From positions 1-64,000 of IMG/VR virus record IMGVR_UViG_3300032397_000008: DNA of 64,000 nucleotides; one strand, written 5' to 3'. Source of the DNA: a virus. The notes below the pieces were generated by a model. It did no database searches. It saw nothing but the letters and a program-made list of their open reading frames with translations, and was not told the origin of the DNA. The translations under genes and the position numbers were made by a program. Shown piece by piece: positions 1 through 9,533 of this stretch. Numbering within the stretch: the first letter of the stretch is position 1; every line of letters starts with the position of its first letter.

Positions 1-1749
1 GCGGTTAGTAACAACCGGATGGTTCTGTCGTCGGTGCTTTCCGCTACCGTGGCCAGTGTCGCAGCGGAGGTATTTGACAAACGTATCGCTCTCATTCAAG
101 GTCAAACGGTAAACGATTCATATACGTCTCCCGATACCGAAACTGTTCTGTATGCAGTTCGTTTGAGCCGCACACCGATAATTGAAAGTTCTGTGGTGGT
201 GTCGGTTAATGACGAAGTCTGGGACTTGTATTTTAGTTTTGTGCAGGCACCGTCAGACGCAAATGCTTACGAGTTAAAGACTTATGCTACCGGTGAGACG
301 GTAGTAATTTTTGGAGATGGGGTCTACGGCAGGACGGTTCCTACCAACGCGATCATTCAAGTGACATACCGAATCGGAGGAGGCACCTCTGGTAACATTT
401 CTACGGGCTCTATTCAGACGTCTATAGTTGGGTTAGCAGCATCGCTATCGTTCCCGGTGACGGTTACCATCACCAACAACTATTCATCGGGTGTTGGCGG
501 GCGAGACGCCGAGACGCTGGAAGAGGCGCGGGTCAACATTCCATTCTATAGCAGGACGAATGATCGCGGTGTCACGTTGGATGACTATCAGACTTTAGCA
601 TCAAGTTACGTTAGTTCTATTTGGGGTTCAGTGGCATATGCACGGTCTACTGTGCGTAAGGAGAATTCTCTGTTAGAAGGCAACGTCGTGGTCATCTATG
701 CCTGGACGACCGGGTCTAGCGGTGGGCTGGTGAATCTTACTCCGCAGTTGAAACAGGCCCTTCGGGATTATCTCCAAACGAAGGCAATCGGTACCGACCA
801 GATTGAGATTTTCGACGGCACGGCCCGTCCGGCTCCAATTGCGTTTCGGTTTAAGACAATCGGTGGTCTTACGGTTAGTGACGTACAGAACCGGGTTGAG
901 ACCGTGCTGTCGAATATGATCACGTCTCTGAGACCTGGCCAGGCTATCGTGTACTCGGACATGGTTAGAATGATGGATGAAGTGTACGGGGTGGATACTG
1001 TGGACATGGCAACACCGGTGGCCGATCTGATTACGTCCAATACCATCGAACTGTTTACAAACCCATTGGTGGATTACACTTACGATGTAGACAGGGTTGG
1101 AGCGGGCGAGATAGTGAGCACTGCCGATGATGGTAACATCGGTTTGTACGTATCTCAGCTCCCAGTTTATCCTGTGCAGGCGTGGTGCGTTCGGATGTTT
1201 CTTGGATCAAACGAGCTGACGGTAGTTCCCAGCACAGTAGCGGGGTTTGCTGAACTCTATGGAGACAATGTCAGCACCAGTCAGGATGTCGAATCTGACA
1301 CTGTGAAGGCATTCGATCCGGAGCCAAGTTTGAACTTCAAGTCCACGATCGATCTTCAAAGCGGGCAGGTCAGGTTATGGCTCAAGGGAGCGCCGGGTGA
1401 TCTGACCATGAAGGTGGTTCCAGTTCAAGGATATCAGGTTAAACGTCCGATTGACATCTACATAGGTTACACCGGAGAGAACACTCAGATGAAGCGCCGC
1501 GAGATTAGGACTGCACTGCGAGCTTGGGCGGATGGTCTTCCAATCGGCGGTGACATGTACGCTATCGAGGTGCCGGGCGTTCTGTCATCTAAAACCAACG
1601 TGACTTCGGTCGTGTCCAGTATCAGTGACGTGGCATCGGTAAGCCGTGTTGCTTTGGATACTCCAGCCAACAATGAAGACAAAATCAATGCAGAGAGCTA
1701 TGAGGTTTTGACCCTCTCTAACATTGTCATAAACAATCAGCTGGTGTAG
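1..1749 (+). CDS. Baseplate J-like structural protein (5' partial)
   Basis: The frame is open from the first base of the window, so the gene probably begins upstream; the first internal ATG is at 19. The visible 582 residues carry the pattern of baseplate wedge (gp6/J-like) proteins: a beta-rich N-terminal part, then GGRDAETLEEAR near residue 165 followed by a segment with LDDYQTLAS, which is the most conserved part of the family. It would form part of the tail baseplate of a contractile-tailed phage. It converges on the minus-strand transferase cluster, with the two stops 9 bp apart. Function is assigned from family resemblance; the exact wedge subunit is not resolved. Confidence 0.75.
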   Translation, partial: AVSNNRMVLSSVLSATVASVAAEVFDKRIALIQGQTVNDSYTSPDTETVLYAVRLSRTPIIESSVVVSVNDEVWDLYFSFVQAPSDANAYELKTYATGETVVIFGDGVYGRTVPTNAIIQVTYRIGGGTSGNISTGSIQTSIVGLAASLSFPVTVTITNNYSSGVGGRDAETLEEARVNIPFYSRTNDRGVTLDDYQTLASSYVSSIWGSVAYARSTVRKENSLLEGNVVVIYAWTTGSSGGLVNLTPQLKQALRDYLQTKAIGTDQIEIFDGTARPAPIAFRFKTIGGLTVSDVQNRVETVLSNMITSLRPGQAIVYSDMVRMMDEVYGVDTVDMATPVADLITSNTIELFTNPLVDYTYDVDRVGAGEIVSTADDGNIGLYVSQLPVYPVQAWCVRMFLGSNELTVVPSTVAGFAELYGDNVSTSQDVESDTVKAFDPEPSLNFKSTIDLQSGQVRLWLKGAPGDLTMKVVPVQGYQVKRPIDIYIGYTGENTQMKRREIRTALRAWADGLPIGGDMYAIEVPGVLSSKTNVTSVVSSISDVASVSRVALDTPANNEDKINAESYEVLTLSNIVINNQLV

Positions 1750-1758
1750 CGGTACTGA

Positions 1759-2541
1759 CTAGACTTCTGGTAACCAGTTTACCTCCGAGAGCAGGGGTAG
1801 AACCGGACGTTTGAAGTGACCCAACCAGTGAAACATGAATCCTGACCCCGGATGCTGTCCATTGGCCAGATAGGTATGAAATTCTTCAACCGTGGTGCCG
1901 GTGTACCACTCTGAGTCATAGTATCGGATAGGATTCGGTTCGGGCGGTGATTTCCATGCCTGGCTGACGTAATAGGAGTAAAATACGTCGTCTACCAGAG
2001 GCAATCCGGGCCAATTTTCGTGCAAGGTACGTAGGTCGTTTGCTTCTAAGCCGGCAATTTTTCGCAGCGTGTCAGCGCTCATTAAGTTACAAGGTCCCTC
2101 AGTGGGTCGGAAAGGTCCGTTGGCGAGCTGCCAGGTCTGCTCGTTTCCTTTGCCGATGTAGGTATCACCGTAGTTGGTATGAGTCAAGAATCGAGAACTG
2201 GTGAACACGGTATCACTGTCCGCCCGCATGACATAGTCAGTGGGTTGTAAGTTCACACCCATCGTGACCCACTTGTAGGCAAGAATCTGGTCGTAGATGC
2301 CTTCCCAGCTCCAATTGAATGTAACTCCGGTGAACGGGCCGGTCATAAGTGGTGTTGGGTGGAAAATACACTTGTAGCTGCTTAGAGCGTGGAACTGTTC
2401 TTTGGTGAAAGATCGGGTGGGATCGACGAACAGGAAAATCCCACCTATCTGGTTCCAAGCATGAAGTCGGGCCATGCTCTTTACGGATGCTAGAACAAAT
2501 TCGTAGTCCGGAGCGTGCGTGAAGGTAATACGGTAGATCAT
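1759..2541 (-). CDS. Glycosyltransferase-like protein
   Basis: A 260-residue protein with RADSDTVF, an acidic DxD-type motif that in GT-A folds binds the metal and nucleotide sugar. The ATG at 2541 is chosen because it overlaps the stop of the upstream methyltransferase as ATGA; the longer frame to 2631 would run deep into that gene. It is the last gene of a minus-strand run of sugar and methyl transferases. Donor and acceptor cannot be read from the sequence. The family call rests on the DxD motif and the context, so it is moderate. Confidence 0.55.
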   Translation of the reverse strand: MIYRITFTHAPDYEFVLASVKSMARLHAWNQIGGIFLFVDPTRSFTKEQFHALSSYKCIFHPTPLMTGPFTGVTFNWSWEGIYDQILAYKWVTMGVNLQPTDYVMRADSDTVFTSSRFLTHTNYGDTYIGKGNEQTWQLANGPFRPTEGPCNLMSADTLRKIAGLEANDLRTLHENWPGLPLVDDVFYSYYVSQAWKSPPEPNPIRYYDSEWYTGTTVEEFHTYLANGQHPGSGFMFHWLGHFKRPVLPLLSEVNWLPEV

Positions 2542-3176
2542 GACAGGATGAAAAACCCGTTTCCATTCGGTGTTCCGGCCCAGTTTTTCTTGATGAATCC
2601 GTGTTTGGTGTGGTAGAAGCTGATATGCCACCCGCTGCTGGTGAACAAGTCATGCCACCATTCGATGGGTTGACGAACTTTATGGGTAACGTCCATCTCA
2701 TAGGATGAGATGTTATATTTGGTACCGTCTCCCAAGGGTACGATGATATAGGCGTTCTGACCTGCATCTCTAAGATGTTTGACAACCGACGATAGCTCCG
2801 ACTGCTCGATATGTTCCAGCACGTCCTTGGCGATGATCCAATCCCATTTTGTTCTGGGCTTTGGAGGTAGGGGAAGGGTTTGACCGGGTTTTACGAGGGT
2901 AAGAAATTCCTTTACGTCCTCTGGTGCGTGATTGATGGCGTACTCGCTTATGTCTACTCCAAAAGCATCGAACCCCAACAGTCTGAATCCTTTGACTACG
3001 AATCCTTTGGAGCACCCGAAATCCAGGATCATTTCGTGTTGTTCAATGGCGCACAAGCGCACCATCTCATAGCACATGGGAATGGTCAGCTCGGGAATCC
3101 ACCGGTAATCGGTGTAGAGGCTCAGGCCGGTGGCGATGCCTCTCTCGAAATAGTTTTCGTTAAATGAATTCTGCAT
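2538..3176 (-). CDS. SAM-dependent class I methyltransferase
   Basis: 212 residues. The Rossmann motif I is clear (ILDFGCSKG near residue 43), followed by the acidic end of beta-2 (FGVDIS) and a motif IV/post-IV region with AKDVLEHIEQSEL. This is the Methyltransf_11/23-like architecture common in glycan and lipid modification clusters. It overlaps the radical SAM gene upstream by 17 bp and the glycosyltransferase downstream by 4 bp, so the three are probably cotranscribed and translationally coupled. The substrate is unknown; a sugar or glycan O- or C-methylation would fit the neighbours. Confidence 0.75.
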   Translation of the reverse strand: MQNSFNENYFERGIATGLSLYTDYRWIPELTIPMCYEMVRLCAIEQHEMILDFGCSKGFVVKGFRLLGFDAFGVDISEYAINHAPEDVKEFLTLVKPGQTLPLPPKPRTKWDWIIAKDVLEHIEQSELSSVVKHLRDAGQNAYIIVPLGDGTKYNISSYEMDVTHKVRQPIEWWHDLFTSSGWHISFYHTKHGFIKKNWAGTPNGNGFFILS

Positions 3177-4494
3177 GTGTTATGGGTTTGCTTTGGAACC
3201 GTTTGTGTCCTATGCCGTGCGTTTTCCAGTCATCCAGCATATTGACATTGCGAGTGAACACGCAACCTGAGCAGCGAAGCTTCGGGTTGAACTGCATCTT
3301 GATTTCTCCGTCCAGGAACTTGAGAATATCATCGGCATGACAAATCTGATATTCTTTGGCAAAGTGTTGGTAGGAGTCATTCAGGACTACGCTGTCGCAT
3401 GGGTACACGGTTCCGGGCTGCCCGTTGGCATGGAACTTTTCCTCGCTCAGATAGGGACGGAAGTATGCCTGGTGGCAAATATCGCATGTGGGAACTTCAT
3501 GGATTTTATGCTGGTGGAAGAACCGGCTGTCTCCCAGTAGGGTAAGTGTTTTATCCATAGCCCTGTGCATCAGCAGTAATTCCCTTCGTTCTAATAAGCA
3601 GTTTGGCAGGAGCCGGACGTACACAGCACCTACTCGGTCAGCGATCTTGGCAGCTTTACGCAACACTTCAACCCGGTCAGTAGCATCCGTGCTCGATGTT
3701 GATTGGTGCTCGGTTGTGTAGATCATAGAGCATCCGACCGTGCATCCAGAATTCAATTTGTCTACAGGTAGAGTAATTTTCTCTTCCCACCCGTCAAACA
3801 TGTTAATACTGATTCTGACCCAGGAGAACATGCCCCATACGTCGTCGTCAACTCGTTGAGTCTGGGTTCCGTTGGTGATCAAGGCGATGGACAGTCTTCT
3901 TTGTTTCAACCATCGAACCAATTCGTTTATGCAGGGGTATAAGGTAGGTTCGCCACCCCCTGTTAGGATCACCGCTTTCAAGCCGCGGGTTTGGAGGTTT
4001 TCCACGTACTTTTTAATCGTATCCAGAGGAATACGGGAATGCGTGTCGCGATAAGTAACGGAACAAAATGGACAACGGAGATTGCACTGGCCTTCTGGGG
4101 AGACGTGAGTTGAGATCACGGAGTTGTTGGTACTGGTGAGGTAGGATTCCATTTGGCGTTGGTGCTGCCAGAACTTCGCGCCGGTTGAGGTGAACTTGTG
4201 TTCTAGTTCAGATGGGTCCATGCCGATTGGGTCTGTGATGTCCTCGCTACTGAATACGAAGGCAGAAGAGTAAGAGGTTCCATGGGCAACTCGGTCAAGG
4301 ACCAGACGAGCCGTTTCTGGTGTGAATGCTTTAGCTCGGCTGGAACCGTCTGATTGGATTTCTTCGTAGTGGTCCAAGGTATTCGTGATTTGGCTTCGAT
4401 AGGTCACGCGCACGACACAAATCTTACCTTCTTTCTCTACGGCTTTCATTATGCCGTGCCCGCCTGGGATGTTAATTGAGTACAGAGATTTCAT
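3160..4494 (-). CDS. Radical SAM enzyme with C-terminal cysteine-rich region
   Basis: 444 residues. The CxxxCxxC cluster motif appears as CNLRCPFC near residue 140, followed by the GGGEPTLYP motif that contacts S-adenosylmethionine. The C-terminal third has further cysteines (CDICHQ, YPCDS, CSGC) like SPASM/twitch auxiliary cluster regions. The ATG at 4494 is preferred over a TTG at 4500 because it overlaps the upstream TAA. It sits among glycosyl and methyl transferases, which suggests a radical step in sugar or peptide modification. The substrate is not predictable. A second, shorter radical SAM gene lies at 29261. Confidence 0.75.
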   Translation of the reverse strand: MKSLYSINIPGGHGIMKAVEKEGKICVVRVTYRSQITNTLDHYEEIQSDGSSRAKAFTPETARLVLDRVAHGTSYSSAFVFSSEDITDPIGMDPSELEHKFTSTGAKFWQHQRQMESYLTSTNNSVISTHVSPEGQCNLRCPFCSVTYRDTHSRIPLDTIKKYVENLQTRGLKAVILTGGGEPTLYPCINELVRWLKQRRLSIALITNGTQTQRVDDDVWGMFSWVRISINMFDGWEEKITLPVDKLNSGCTVGCSMIYTTEHQSTSSTDATDRVEVLRKAAKIADRVGAVYVRLLPNCLLERRELLLMHRAMDKTLTLLGDSRFFHQHKIHEVPTCDICHQAYFRPYLSEEKFHANGQPGTVYPCDSVVLNDSYQHFAKEYQICHADDILKFLDGEIKMQFNPKLRCSGCVFTRNVNMLDDWKTHGIGHKRFQSKPITHAEFI

Positions 4495-5111
4495 TACCAA
4501 TTGGGGGTACCGTCGGCTTCAAAGATTTGACCTACGAATCCCGTGTACTGAGTGTGAGGGGGAAACGGCACGGCATTGAAAGCACATCCGTGTTCCAGGC
4601 AGTCATGTTCGATTAGAGGGTATATGTTACCCATCAGGAAGTAGGCATCTTGCATACGGTCTACTTTGTTGGGGTGCTTTTCGATTAGTGCCTCCATATC
4701 AGGGATGACTCCGCCCTTGATACCCCACATGCCTCCGAACATTTGCCACATCTGATGATGAACATGGTCTCGCATGATATGCGCCTTCTTTCCAGAGGCG
4801 ATCCAGGCGTTTACCGCTGCTTGTTCACGGACGTTTAACCGGCTATCCAGGTCACGACAAATGATGCGCTCGGCGCTAGGGTCGGACGCTGCCAGAAACC
4901 TCCAGAACATGCCCGTGGTACCCTCGCTTTTCGGCATAGCGATAATCTCCGCCCCCTCGCTGATTAGCTCGGGTATGGCGGGGTGGCCTCCCTCCACGTA
5001 GATTCGGAGTTGCCATCCTGGATAGATGACGGGTGTTAGGCGACAGTTGGCAACCGCCCCCCGGACGTATTTTGGATTTTCTCCGTAGAGACTGGTTGAA
5101 ATCAGATTCAT
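4494..5111 (-). CDS. Glycosyltransferase-like protein, paralogue of the gene at 8661
   Basis: 205 residues. The start (MNLISTSLYGENPKYVRGA) matches that of the gene at 8661-9533 (MNRIISMCLYGTEERYWRTF), and both carry a metal-binding style motif in the same relative place (ICRDLDSRL here, LSRDCDAVP there). They are therefore likely duplicates of one GT-A-like ancestor with different substrates. Overlaps of 4 bp upstream and 3 bp downstream indicate an operon. No named family is certain. Confidence 0.5.
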   Translation of the reverse strand: MNLISTSLYGENPKYVRGAVANCRLTPVIYPGWQLRIYVEGGHPAIPELISEGAEIIAMPKSEGTTGMFWRFLAASDPSAERIICRDLDSRLNVREQAAVNAWIASGKKAHIMRDHVHHQMWQMFGGMWGIKGGVIPDMEALIEKHPNKVDRMQDAYFLMGNIYPLIEHDCLEHGCAFNAVPFPPHTQYTGFVGQIFEADGTPNW

Positions 5112-5779
5112 GTCTTAATCCTTTCCATCCAAATACAACTGTCGGAGAATGGAGAAGTGGTTGTTTCGATCTTAAAGTATTCATGGGCACCGGCTCGGGC
5201 CAGGAGGTCTGGGTAGTCCTGCCATCCGAAGTTTTCGCCCATGAAAACGTAGCGATTGGATAGCTTCATCATGTTCTGGATGAACCGGAGCGCTTTGCCA
5301 TCTTCCAGGTGCATGGTGACCGCCTGGCAGTAGACCAGGTCAGCTGGATGGTCTACGAAGCTGTGTGCTCCAGGTTGGCTCATGTCGATAACCTTTAGCT
5401 GGTCGTGGAGACCGGGCATCAAGATGTCGTTATGCTGAGCGAAGAATTCCCGACCGAAGTCAATCTGATTTTGAGCGATGTCGCTGCCAGTGATACTCAA
5501 GTCGGGGAATACTTTGAAGATATTGCGAATGTTCCACCCAGCTCCGCACCCACATTCGTAGACAGTTTTGACGTTGGCCCGATGGATCAAAATCTGGTAG
5601 ATCAACTGCCGGATGTTTCGGCATAGGTTGACTGTGAAGTGTATGGTGTGGTCGTTCATTAGGAAGAAGTCGCCATCCTGAAGAAAGTAGGCGTACCCGT
5701 TTTGCTCGGAGGTGGTGTGTTCTTGTGCGTAACAGGCGGTGTATTCAGGCCAGTGGAAGTCGTCTCTTTCTTTAGGCAT
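5108..5779 (-). CDS. SAM-dependent class I methyltransferase
   Basis: 223 residues with motif I as VYECGCGAGWN near residue 97, then ITGSDIAQNQI (end of beta-2) and the VYCQAVTMHL region corresponding to motif IV. The N-terminal ~90 residues form an additional domain. It joins the next gene by an ATGA overlap. Likely acts on a sugar or small-molecule intermediate made by the surrounding cluster; the substrate is unknown. Confidence 0.7.
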   Translation of the reverse strand: MPKERDDFHWPEYTACYAQEHTTSEQNGYAYFLQDGDFFLMNDHTIHFTVNLCRNIRQLIYQILIHRANVKTVYECGCGAGWNIRNIFKVFPDLSITGSDIAQNQIDFGREFFAQHNDILMPGLHDQLKVIDMSQPGAHSFVDHPADLVYCQAVTMHLEDGKALRFIQNMMKLSNRYVFMGENFGWQDYPDLLARAGAHEYFKIETTTSPFSDSCIWMERIKT

Positions 5780-5785
5780 ATGGTT

Positions 5786-6526
5786 CTAAGAACGTGGTTT
5801 TGCGGGTATTTTCAATAAAGCAGCTTTTACTGGGTTCGGGGCACAAGTTCCGTAGACAAACTCAGGGAAGCTGCCGTCCCCTCGGCATTCGTAAGTGTGT
5901 ACTTCTGCTTCCTGTCCCAGGTAGTGAGGAAATACTAGTGCGTACATCCCTAGCATGTGCAGCATAAGGTAGGTTCTGATTTCGCTCCAATGGTAGTGTC
6001 GGGTTACAATATCCCAGGCTGGGTTTATGATTTGTCTGCCTGCACGAAGTAGCTCATAAGCAATCCGAGCGTCGCATCCAGACTGCCCCATGCTGAAATC
6101 ATCGTTATTGCCACTGATGTCTAGCGGCACTTTGAACACCCAGGTGTCAAAAGACCCTCTTACGTAAAAAGGGTGCCAGTCATGATCGTACTCGAACCAC
6201 CTAGTCAGGCAGGCAGCGTAGACATTCCAGTCGATTTCATCAAGCTTCGCTACAGTTTTATCGAACACAATGTCAGTGTTCGCAAAAATGCACACTCGGC
6301 CGGATAGCAGCGAGTTGATTATGCCAACAGTCTGATTGAATTTGATGCGCTCAAGAAGCGGCACTTTGATTAGTTTGGGATGGTCTACTTGAGGGGCGTC
6401 TGGATGGTTAAGGAGAACGATGGTGTCAATCAGAGGGTTCTCCAGGTTTTCCGATAATGCCTCGTTAAGTTCTTTCTGCCGTTCAGGAATTGCTTTCCAC
6501 CATTCTATGACAAGCGGGTAGGTCAT
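5786..6526 (-). CDS. Putative glycosyltransferase
   Basis: 246 residues. The region FANTDIVFD near residue 84 resembles the acidic donor-binding motif of GT-A enzymes, and the preceding helix (RIKFNQTVGIINSLL) fits the nucleotide-binding half of such a fold. The C-terminal half holds aromatic and histidine-rich segments (WDIVTRHYHWSEIRTY). It overlaps the upstream methyltransferase by 4 bp (ATGA). The assignment comes from motif and context, and the substrate is unknown. Confidence 0.5.
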   Translation of the reverse strand: MTYPLVIEWWKAIPERQKELNEALSENLENPLIDTIVLLNHPDAPQVDHPKLIKVPLLERIKFNQTVGIINSLLSGRVCIFANTDIVFDKTVAKLDEIDWNVYAACLTRWFEYDHDWHPFYVRGSFDTWVFKVPLDISGNNDDFSMGQSGCDARIAYELLRAGRQIINPAWDIVTRHYHWSEIRTYLMLHMLGMYALVFPHYLGQEAEVHTYECRGDGSFPEFVYGTCAPNPVKAALLKIPAKPRS

Positions 6527-7293
6527 TTCCAGATGAGTAGTTTGTTGGGGTCTCGAACGGAGACGGGCTTGGTGTCGCTTTCGTCATTTAACATCAGCAT
6601 GCCTGGTTTAAGGGAGCGAATTTTATCGAATGGTATATTTTCAAATCGCCATAAGTGAGTGATAAAATTGTAGAGCATGTATCCTCTCGCCGATCCGGCG
6701 ATTACCAGGTTTATGTATGCTTCTTGCACAGGTATCGTGCATTCTGAGAAAGCATAATTGCTGATGACCAGGTCATACGTTTCGGGAACAAGTTCTTCTT
6801 GTGTCTTAAACTTAAGATTTGGCACCGAGAATTCGCTGAGAAACTTTTTCGTAAGGGCCAGGGGCTCCGGCAGGTCAATCAACGTGTACTCGGCTGGGTG
6901 GAAAACATCGTGGATGATTTTGCATTGTCCACCGTATCCTACTCCAATTTCGGCGATTTTGAATTTATCTAAGCTGGTGAAGTGCTTTATCAGGTCGGAC
7001 AGTATCTTGATGTAACGTAGTGTGGTTGGACAGATAACCCCGATCTTAGGGTATCCCGAGACATTTGGATACCCGACTTGCTCGCTGGTTTTGAATGCCG
7101 TCAAGTGATTCCATAGTGCGGGGTTGTCCCGGTCGATACATTCAATCATGTCTTGCCCCTGCTCTTGGTTCACACTTTCGAATACGCCGCAGTAGAGTTC
7201 ATTACGTCGAAACGACTGGAACACTTCTGGATAGATTGCCGCCTGGGAACAGAATGTTCGATAGGTGGGGTGGTCTGAGATGCCGGTTGTCAT
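6523..7293 (-). CDS. Putative sugar O-methyltransferase
   Basis: 256 residues resembling the putative sugar O-methyltransferase family found in polysaccharide clusters: IAEIGVGYGGQCK is motif I (near residue 110), TLIDLPEP follows as the SAM-contact strand, and YDLVISNYAFSE is the motif IV region. ATGA overlaps on both sides tie it to the fucosyltransferase-like gene upstream and the glycosyltransferase downstream. Methyl-capping of a sugar in a virion or host-surface glycan is the simplest role. Confidence 0.65.
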   Translation of the reverse strand: MTTGISDHPTYRTFCSQAAIYPEVFQSFRRNELYCGVFESVNQEQGQDMIECIDRDNPALWNHLTAFKTSEQVGYPNVSGYPKIGVICPTTLRYIKILSDLIKHFTSLDKFKIAEIGVGYGGQCKIIHDVFHPAEYTLIDLPEPLALTKKFLSEFSVPNLKFKTQEELVPETYDLVISNYAFSECTIPVQEAYINLVIAGSARGYMLYNFITHLWRFENIPFDKIRSLKPGMLMLNDESDTKPVSVRDPNKLLIWK

Positions 7294-8042
7294 AGCCTGA
7301 ATACTAGCCCCTGGTGATCATCGCCTGTGTACCATCGGCAGCGGTTACCAGGTTCAAATTCTACGTCGTCATGGGGTCCATATTTGTCTTCCACGTTGGG
7401 ACTGAATATCTTTGGCACTTGACCCAAAATTCCCGCCCACAGGCTGAATGTAGAATTGGCACGGTAGAGGATGTCGGAGTTGTAGAGAGTCATGAAGTCT
7501 GGTAGCCAGGCAAGCTCCGGCGGCACTTTGGTAGTTTGAACTGCTTTGTTTTCTTCTACCCAGACTATCGGTGCGTCAGGGGTGTTCTTTTGGATGGCAC
7601 GTAGGTAGCAGTTTTTGTCAATGTTGCAAAAAGTGCCCGAATACAGCGACAGATAGTCACCTTGGCGAAGGTGGCAAGCAGCATAGTAATCAGGAGATTT
7701 GGGAAACATCTGCTTGAATTCTGGCTTTAAAGTAAACCACTCCCTGGCTTTAGACGTGGATACAAACCCAGACGTATAGGAAGTCTGGAAATATCCAAAT
7801 AGATCAACGTTGGTTGGGAATGTCTCCGGCGGAACGTTTTTCAAATGTCCTTCTGGGCACGACGGCTTACAGCACGACAAGGGGGCATCGTTGAGACCGA
7901 ACAAAACTTGGCCAAACCACGGCGGGGTTTCTAATGCAGCGCCCAGTATCTCAGCGTATGTTCTGGCGAAAGCGTACTGAAATAACTGATTTCCTGTGCG
8001 TCCGAATTTGCCAAGGCACGATATTTGTACTATTCCATTCAT
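7290..8042 (-). CDS. GT11-type alpha-1,2-fucosyltransferase-like protein
   Basis: 250 residues. The N-terminus has GRTGNQLFQYAFAR, the signature of glycosyltransferase family 11, and HLRQGDYLSL in the middle matches the HxRxGDY motif of GDP-fucose-using enzymes. The start at 8042 gives an ATGA overlap with the upstream stop; the ATG at 8069 would add nine residues and a longer overlap. GDP-L-fucose, the expected donor, can be made by the Gmd and Fcl homologues encoded at 46238-48156, so the phage seems to carry donor synthesis and transfer. Confidence 0.75.
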   Translation of the reverse strand: MNGIVQISCLGKFGRTGNQLFQYAFARTYAEILGAALETPPWFGQVLFGLNDAPLSCCKPSCPEGHLKNVPPETFPTNVDLFGYFQTSYTSGFVSTSKAREWFTLKPEFKQMFPKSPDYYAACHLRQGDYLSLYSGTFCNIDKNCYLRAIQKNTPDAPIVWVEENKAVQTTKVPPELAWLPDFMTLYNSDILYRANSTFSLWAGILGQVPKIFSPNVEDKYGPHDDVEFEPGNRCRWYTGDDHQGLVFRL

Positions 8043-8671
8043 GCGTTCGATAATGTGGGTTGCGGGCAAGACATAGCGAGCGACCCTTGTCGGCGGTCGT
8101 GAATGAATGGCGAGGGGTCTACCACGGCGAATTTGTATCGTTCGTGAAGCAGCACATCAGTGGGTTGGCCCTCGTAAGGCAGATCTAAAAATAGGGCAGT
8201 ATCGGCTTGACGGATTAGGTAGGCAAGCGCCCCGACGCACCATATGCCGCTTGATTTTTTGGCGGCTTGAAGCTGACACGGACCGTAGAGTGGTCTGGGT
8301 GAGAAGTCCGATTGAAACCATTCTCGACCGTGCAGGGACACGACTTCGAACTCCCCCAGGTGTTCCGCGGCTCGGTTGACCACTATTTTCCAATCGGGCA
8401 TAGCAAACCCGGTATCATCCTCAAGTACCAAGGCAATCGGTTTGATCAGTTGTTTTAGCGCATCCTGGTGCCCCTTGAAGTTGCGCATGAATCCGGTATG
8501 ATTGACTACCAGACCGCAGAAGTCTGATCTGGGTTTGAAATCCTTGGGTAGATCGTAATCCGTAGTCCAGCACATGGTGTGAAGAGTCTGTTCAAACTCT
8601 TCATTCTCCAGAATGAGAGGACGACGATGATGGGTGGCTACGACCAGAATTTGGATGTCGTCACGCAGCAT
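8039..8671 (-). CDS. GT25-like glycosyltransferase
   Basis: 210 residues. ALVLEDDTGFAMPDW is the acidic motif typical of family 25 (LPS-type) glycosyltransferases. The region before it (NHTGFMRNFKGHQDALK) resembles the acceptor-side helix in which these enzymes often show an S-H-x-x-A pattern. An ATG at 8671 was preferred over a TTG at 8686; it overlaps the end of the upstream gene by 11 bp. The substrate is unknown. Confidence 0.6.
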   Translation of the reverse strand: MLRDDIQILVVATHHRRPLILENEEFEQTLHTMCWTTDYDLPKDFKPRSDFCGLVVNHTGFMRNFKGHQDALKQLIKPIALVLEDDTGFAMPDWKIVVNRAAEHLGEFEVVSLHGREWFQSDFSPRPLYGPCQLQAAKKSSGIWCVGALAYLIRQADTALFLDLPYEGQPTDVLLHERYKFAVVDPSPFIHDRRQGSLAMSCPQPTLSNA

Positions 8672-9533
8672 AGTAATAGGCGGCAATGTCGGGGTGGTCG
8701 ATGAACAGTTTTTTGAGTTTTGCGGTGTCTGGTGTTTCGATTCGTTCCATCATAGATACGACTTCCTTTCGAAGTTCGCCGATAGGTTTGCCAGAGAATC
8801 CTGGAAATTCACCGTAATTTGATAGGGTAGGCGGCTCGGTTATTTCGAACAAGGCGGGAGGAACGTCACTCATGTCCACTGCTTCATAGCGCAAGTCCGG
8901 CAGCATGTTCCAGTGGACGCTCAACGGTTTGGCAGTGCAGATAGGGGTATCGAGGATATCGCCAAGTCGTGCTCCGAAGAGCATGTTGAGAAGTTCCTGA
9001 TCACCTCCGAATGCTCCTTCCTTGTAGTTTTTGGTGATCGTGTTGTACTCTTCCAGCATGTCGTCAAAGGTGCCCCATCGGGCACGGATGTCGTCCATAC
9101 CGGCGTTTCTGAACCCGCATAAGCCCGCCATCAGGAGACAAGTATGCAGGTGGTAGCTGCGCATGCCGTGAATGGGTAGGTCGGTTTCTAGCCAAGCTCT
9201 GACCGCAACGACTTCCTGGCGAATCGGAACGGCATCACAGTCTCTCGATAGGAATATGTCTACAGACGGATCCCAAAAGGGTCTCAGTCTCCAGATACTA
9301 GGTTCTTTGCCGGGGTAGGGTCCAGGCACCATAATGCACTCAAATACGTCTGGCCAGACCTCGGTCATGATATCAAGAAGGCGGGCTTGAGGATGTCCTT
9401 CAACGTCGTAAGATGCGTACAATCTAATTCCAAAGTCTTTGAACGCTATCCTGTTGGCTAGGAAAGATGCTAGGAATGTGCGCCAGTAACGTTCTTCGGT
9501 GCCATAGAGACACATGGATATGATTCGGTTCAT
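8661..9533 (-). CDS. Glycosyltransferase-like protein, first gene of the minus-strand cluster
   Basis: 290 residues, related to the gene at 4494 through a similar N-terminus and the motif LSRDCDAVP near residue 93. The C-terminal part is longer than in its paralogue. It is the most upstream member of the ten-gene transferase run, so the promoter for the run should lie in 9534-9589, an interval shared with the divergent peptidase gene. Confidence 0.5.
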   Translation of the reverse strand: MNRIISMCLYGTEERYWRTFLASFLANRIAFKDFGIRLYASYDVEGHPQARLLDIMTEVWPDVFECIMVPGPYPGKEPSIWRLRPFWDPSVDIFLSRDCDAVPIRQEVVAVRAWLETDLPIHGMRSYHLHTCLLMAGLCGFRNAGMDDIRARWGTFDDMLEEYNTITKNYKEGAFGGDQELLNMLFGARLGDILDTPICTAKPLSVHWNMLPDLRYEAVDMSDVPPALFEITEPPTLSNYGEFPGFSGKPIGELRKEVVSMMERIETPDTAKLKKLFIDHPDIAAYYYAA

